Shown here piece by piece: positions 61,557 to 64,000 of a stretch of DNA of 64,000 nucleotides. The stretch covers positions 7,880,001-7,944,000 of the forward strand of contig NZ_AP022870.1 of NCBI RefSeq assembly GCF_011764545.1, in the 5' to 3' direction. Source of the DNA: Phytohabitans flavus (lineage in GTDB: Bacteria; Actinomycetota; Actinomycetes; Mycobacteriales; Micromonosporaceae). The notes beneath the pieces are model-generated. The model saw nothing but the letters and a program-made list of their open reading frames with translations. It was not told the DNA's origin and did no database searches. Every line of letters starts with the position of its first letter. Positions within the stretch are counted from its first letter, which is position 1. A program made the translations under genes and the position numbers.

Positions 61557-63560
61557 TTACACAAGGGCGGCCGGCAGCGGCTGTGTGTGGACCACCGAGA
61601 GGCGGGATACGGCCCGGGTGAGCACCACGTACAGGCGGTGGAGTCCGCGCGGCTCAGCCGCCACGATCTCCGCCGGCTCGGCGACCACCACGTGGTCGTA
61701 CTCCAGACCCTTGACCAGGCTCGCCGGCACCACCGTGACCCGCGCCGCCTGGTCGTCGAGGCCCGCGGCCGCCACACCAGCCGCGACCAGCGCCGCGCGC
61801 AGCCGGTCGGCCGCCGCGTCGGCCGCGATCACCGCCACCGACCCCTCGTGCGCGAGCGCCGCCCGCACCTCACCCACCGTCGCGGCATCCAGGTCATCCG
61901 CCGCGCGAACGGTGAGCTCGCCGTCATGCCGCAAAGACCGCGCCTCTGGTACGTCCACCGCGAGCGCGGGCAGCAGCCGGTTGGCGAGGGCGACGACCGC
62001 CTCGGGTACCCGGAAGCCGATCGTCAGCGGTACCACCGGCGCGTCCGGCTTGCCGAGGTGACGCAGCGACTCACGCCAGTCCGTGGCGGCCCACGGTGCG
62101 GTGCCCTGCGCGAGGTCGCCGAGGAGGGTGATCGAGCCGTGCTCGCTGCGGCGGGCGATCGCGCGGCACTGCATGGCGGAAAGGTCCTGCGCCTCGTCGA
62201 GCACCACGTGGCCGAAGCCGGTGGGGCGCTCGATCAGCCCGGCCGCCTCGTCCAGCAGTACCGCGTCGGCCGCGCTCCACCGCGCCGCCTTGGGGGTACG
62301 CGCCGGCTTCGTCCACAGTAGAGCCGCCTGCTCGTCTGGCGTGAGCGCGTCGCCGGCCGCGCGGGCGAGCCTCTCGGGGTCGGCGAGGAGGCCGTACACA
62401 AGTCCTTCTGGCGTAGCGGCCGGCCACACCGCGTCCAGAAACTCCGTCACCGGCTTGACCCGCGCCATCCGCCGCAGCCACGCGTCGCCCGGCGAGTCGC
62501 CGCGGCGGGCCTCGCTCTGCCGCTGGAGGAGACCGACGACACGGGCGCGCACCCGCTCGCGGCCCGTCTCGTACGGCAGCCCTTCCCGGCGCGCCTCGTC
62601 GACGACACGGCGCAGTGGCTCCTCGGCGATGCGCCAGCGGTACGAGCCGTCGGAGACCACGATCGGCGCATCGGGCTTGCGGATGTTGCCCCACAGCGCG
62701 CGGTGCAGTACGCCGGCCATCCGCTCGTCGTGCTTGAGCGCGGCCACCTCGGGCAGATCGCTCGCGCGTACCGGCACGCGCGTGATCAGGTTCTCCAGCG
62801 TGGTCTGCGCCACCTCGACCTCGCCGAGCGCGGGCAGGACAGCGGAGATGTACGACAGGAACGCCCGGTTGGGTCCCACGATGAGCACGCCGTTGCGGCG
62901 CAGCCGCTCGCGGTGCAGGTACAGCAGGTAGGCGGCCCGGTGCAGCCCGACCGCGGTCTTGCCCGTGCCCGGCGCCCCCTGCACGCAGATCGAGTCGGCC
63001 AGGTCCGCGCGAACGAGTTCGTCCTGCTCCGGCTGGATGGTGGCGACGATGTCCCGCATCGGCCCCACACGTGGCCGCTCGATCTCCGCGGTCAGGATGC
63101 GGCTGGCGGTGCCGAGCTCCTCGCCCCGGTCGAGATGCTCGTCCTCGAAGCTGGTCAGGACACCACCGCTGTACCCGAAGCGGCGCCGCACGTGCACGTC
63201 CTGCGGGTCGCGGACGCTGGCCCGGTAGAAGGCCCGCGAGATCGGCGCCCGCCAGTCGAGCACCATCGGCTCGCCGGTCGCGTCCACGACGTGCCGCCGT
63301 CCGATGTGGTGGTCGCTCTCGGTGAAGTGCAGCCGCCCGAAGAAGAGCGGCGTGTCGGGGTTGTCGGCCAGCTCGGCCACCCGGCGGGAGAGCTCCCGCC
63401 CAAGCGTCTCGGCCGCGTACGAGTCGCCGGCAACCTGGTCGCCGGTCGCGAATAGGGACTCGGCCCGCTCCCGCATCCGCCGGAGCGCCACCCGGGAGGC
63501 GGCCAAATGTTGTTGTTCGGCAGTGAGCTCGGTGTCCAGATCCTGTGCGGGCACGGTCAT
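61557..63560 (-). CDS. HelD-like RNA polymerase-associated superfamily 1 helicase
   Basis: A 667-residue UvrD/HelD-type protein. Residues 1-100 are a coiled-coil arm (ELTAEQQHLAASRVALRRMRERAE). Walker A is GAPGTGKTAVGLHR, motif II is VLDEAQDLSAMQ, and later motifs are LLGDLAQGT, FRVPEAVV, VVPASLVKGLEYDHVVV and LYVVLTRAVSRLSVV. Actinobacterial (class II) HelD frees stalled RNA polymerase, and some (HelR) give rifamycin tolerance. No rifamycin-associated inverted repeat is seen in the upstream 280 bp. The start is the M at 63560, since no better ribosome site is seen. Confidence 0.88.
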   Translation of the reverse strand: MTVPAQDLDTELTAEQQHLAASRVALRRMRERAESLFATGDQVAGDSYAAETLGRELSRRVAELADNPDTPLFFGRLHFTESDHHIGRRHVVDATGEPMVLDWRAPISRAFYRASVRDPQDVHVRRRFGYSGGVLTSFEDEHLDRGEELGTASRILTAEIERPRVGPMRDIVATIQPEQDELVRADLADSICVQGAPGTGKTAVGLHRAAYLLYLHRERLRRNGVLIVGPNRAFLSYISAVLPALGEVEVAQTTLENLITRVPVRASDLPEVAALKHDERMAGVLHRALWGNIRKPDAPIVVSDGSYRWRIAEEPLRRVVDEARREGLPYETGRERVRARVVGLLQRQSEARRGDSPGDAWLRRMARVKPVTEFLDAVWPAATPEGLVYGLLADPERLARAAGDALTPDEQAALLWTKPARTPKAARWSAADAVLLDEAAGLIERPTGFGHVVLDEAQDLSAMQCRAIARRSEHGSITLLGDLAQGTAPWAATDWRESLRHLGKPDAPVVPLTIGFRVPEAVVALANRLLPALAVDVPEARSLRHDGELTVRAADDLDAATVGEVRAALAHEGSVAVIAADAAADRLRAALVAAGVAAAGLDDQAARVTVVPASLVKGLEYDHVVVAEPAEIVAAEPRGLHRLYVVLTRAVSRLSVVHTQPLPAALV

Positions 63561-63778
63561 CCTTCAGCAGTCGGATTTTGAGACCGCTCGCGTATCCAGG
63601 GGCGCTCGTTTGACCCCGGCGCGTAGGGACGCCCGATGCGGTGCATTCTCACCACGGCCGTCAAGCGAAGGTTCGACGCTACCCGCCTCCCACCAGCCAT
63701 TCCACCCAATTAGACAGGCGACACGGTGGCGCTCGCGCTCGTGACTTAATAATATCCTTAACATGGGGAGGTGACCGC

Positions 63779-63847
63779 ACGGAGTGGGAGATCCTGATGA
63801 CCGATCAGGTGGAAGCTGAAGGAACGGCAGGGGGAGATTGGCGATGA
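63779..63847 (+). pseudogene. HigB-like toxin remnant
   Basis: The frame reads TEWEILMTDQVEAEGTAGGDW and ends at a TGA that overlaps the next ATG. TEWEILMTDQV is like the first residues of phage-derived Gp49/HigB toxins (WEILLTDEV), but the other 100 or so residues are missing, so an internal deletion is likely. No proper start codon precedes it in frame. Confidence 0.45.
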
Positions 63848-64000
63848 GCGGCGTTAAGCGGTGGCGCGACACCGACCACCTGGCGCGCGCGGTGGAGACG
63901 GCGGGTGGCCAGGAGACGTTTGATGCCTCTGTCGGCGAGATGCTCGACGAGGCTCGCGGCTGGCGCCTCGCCGAGCTGCGCAAGCGGCGTGGCATGACCC
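63844..64000 (+). CDS. XRE-family antitoxin (HigA-like), N-terminal part
   Basis: Starts ATG 63844 and runs off the right edge after 52 residues. The visible part (MSGVKRWRDTDHLARAVETAGG, then EARGWRLAELRKRRGMT) is the lead-in to an XRE helix-turn-helix found in actinobacterial antitoxins paired with HigB-like toxins. The toxin gene directly upstream appears deleted. The rest of the domain lies outside the window. Confidence 0.68.
   Translation, partial: MSGVKRWRDTDHLARAVETAGGQETFDASVGEMLDEARGWRLAELRKRRGMT

Noticed and set aside
63561-63770. A rifamycin-associated element upstream of the HelD-like gene
   Set aside because: The expected GC-rich inverted repeat was looked for and not found.
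1-64000. tRNA, rRNA, transposase and integrase genes
   Set aside because: Looked for on both strands by T-loop-like motifs and family signatures; none could be supported.

Overview
The window is high-GC actinobacterial DNA. The gene set points to the Micromonosporaceae or a close relative: system II cytochrome c maturation, UbiD/UbiA/UbiX menaquinone genes of the futalosine type, a BldC-like regulator, a GlnX-GlnH-PknG cluster, a DUF4229 protein, an actinobacterial HelD and many ATGA/GTGA start-stop overlaps. The family is an inference; no rRNA or tRNA gene was seen that could settle it.

Layout. 1-8.1 kb: the end of a GalE-type epimerase, then a signalling block with an RsbU-like PP2C phosphatase, a giant cytosolic HAMP-array hybrid histidine kinase, a response regulator and a STAS anti-anti-sigma factor. 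8.1-14.0 kb: hemL, a histidine phosphatase and the thioredoxin-like/CcdA/ResB/CcsB genes for cytochrome c maturation. 14.2-16.3 kb: a secreted subtilisin with six C-terminal repeats. 16.4-22.4 kb: menaquinone genes (UbiD, UbiA, UbiX types) with a terpene synthase set between them on the other strand, then a BldC-like regulator, an Lrp regulator and a Cds1-type cysteine desulfhydrase. 22.4-30.8 kb: a glycolipid-binding-domain protein, a DEAD-box helicase, a proline-rich tail-anchored protein, an NlpC/P60 hydrolase, a shrunken MqnE-like protein and small membrane proteins. 30.8-34.2 kb: divergent secreted C39-like and M14 peptidases. 34.2-37.2 kb: a cobalamin riboswitch and a B12 ABC transporter. 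37.3-46.1 kb: a seven-gene PknG signalling operon. 46.1-47.0 kb: an unrecognised two-gene module. 47.3-52.2 kb: cstA-ybdD, a DUF3311 gene, a sodium:solute symporter, an ECF sigma factor and a small membrane protein. 52.2-53.1 kb: a gene-free tract packed with palindromes. 53.1-64.0 kb: an SDR/XRE pair, glcDEF-like glycolate oxidase genes, small accessory genes, a PobA-type hydroxylase, a HelD-like helicase and, at the right edge, a toxin remnant followed by an XRE antitoxin.

Features that stand out: (i) a 171-residue protein that keeps both ends of aminofutalosine synthase MqnE but lacks the radical-SAM core and cysteines, next to a DUF4229 gene; (ii) a class I terpene synthase inside the menaquinone gene group; (iii) three zinc-ribbon proteins (kinase, phosphatase, FHA) in the PknG operon; (iv) HAMP repeats with DNA-identical blocks; (v) a 59-bp repeat present twice; (vi) the palindrome tract.

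Quality warning: at least nine clear frameshifts (a tenth is possible) are each repaired by adding one base to a short G or C run. This looks like systematic homopolymer shortening in the assembly. The broken genes (Lrp regulator, proline-rich protein, NlpC/P60, M14 peptidase, FHA protein, SDR, GlcF) should be read as probably intact in the organism.
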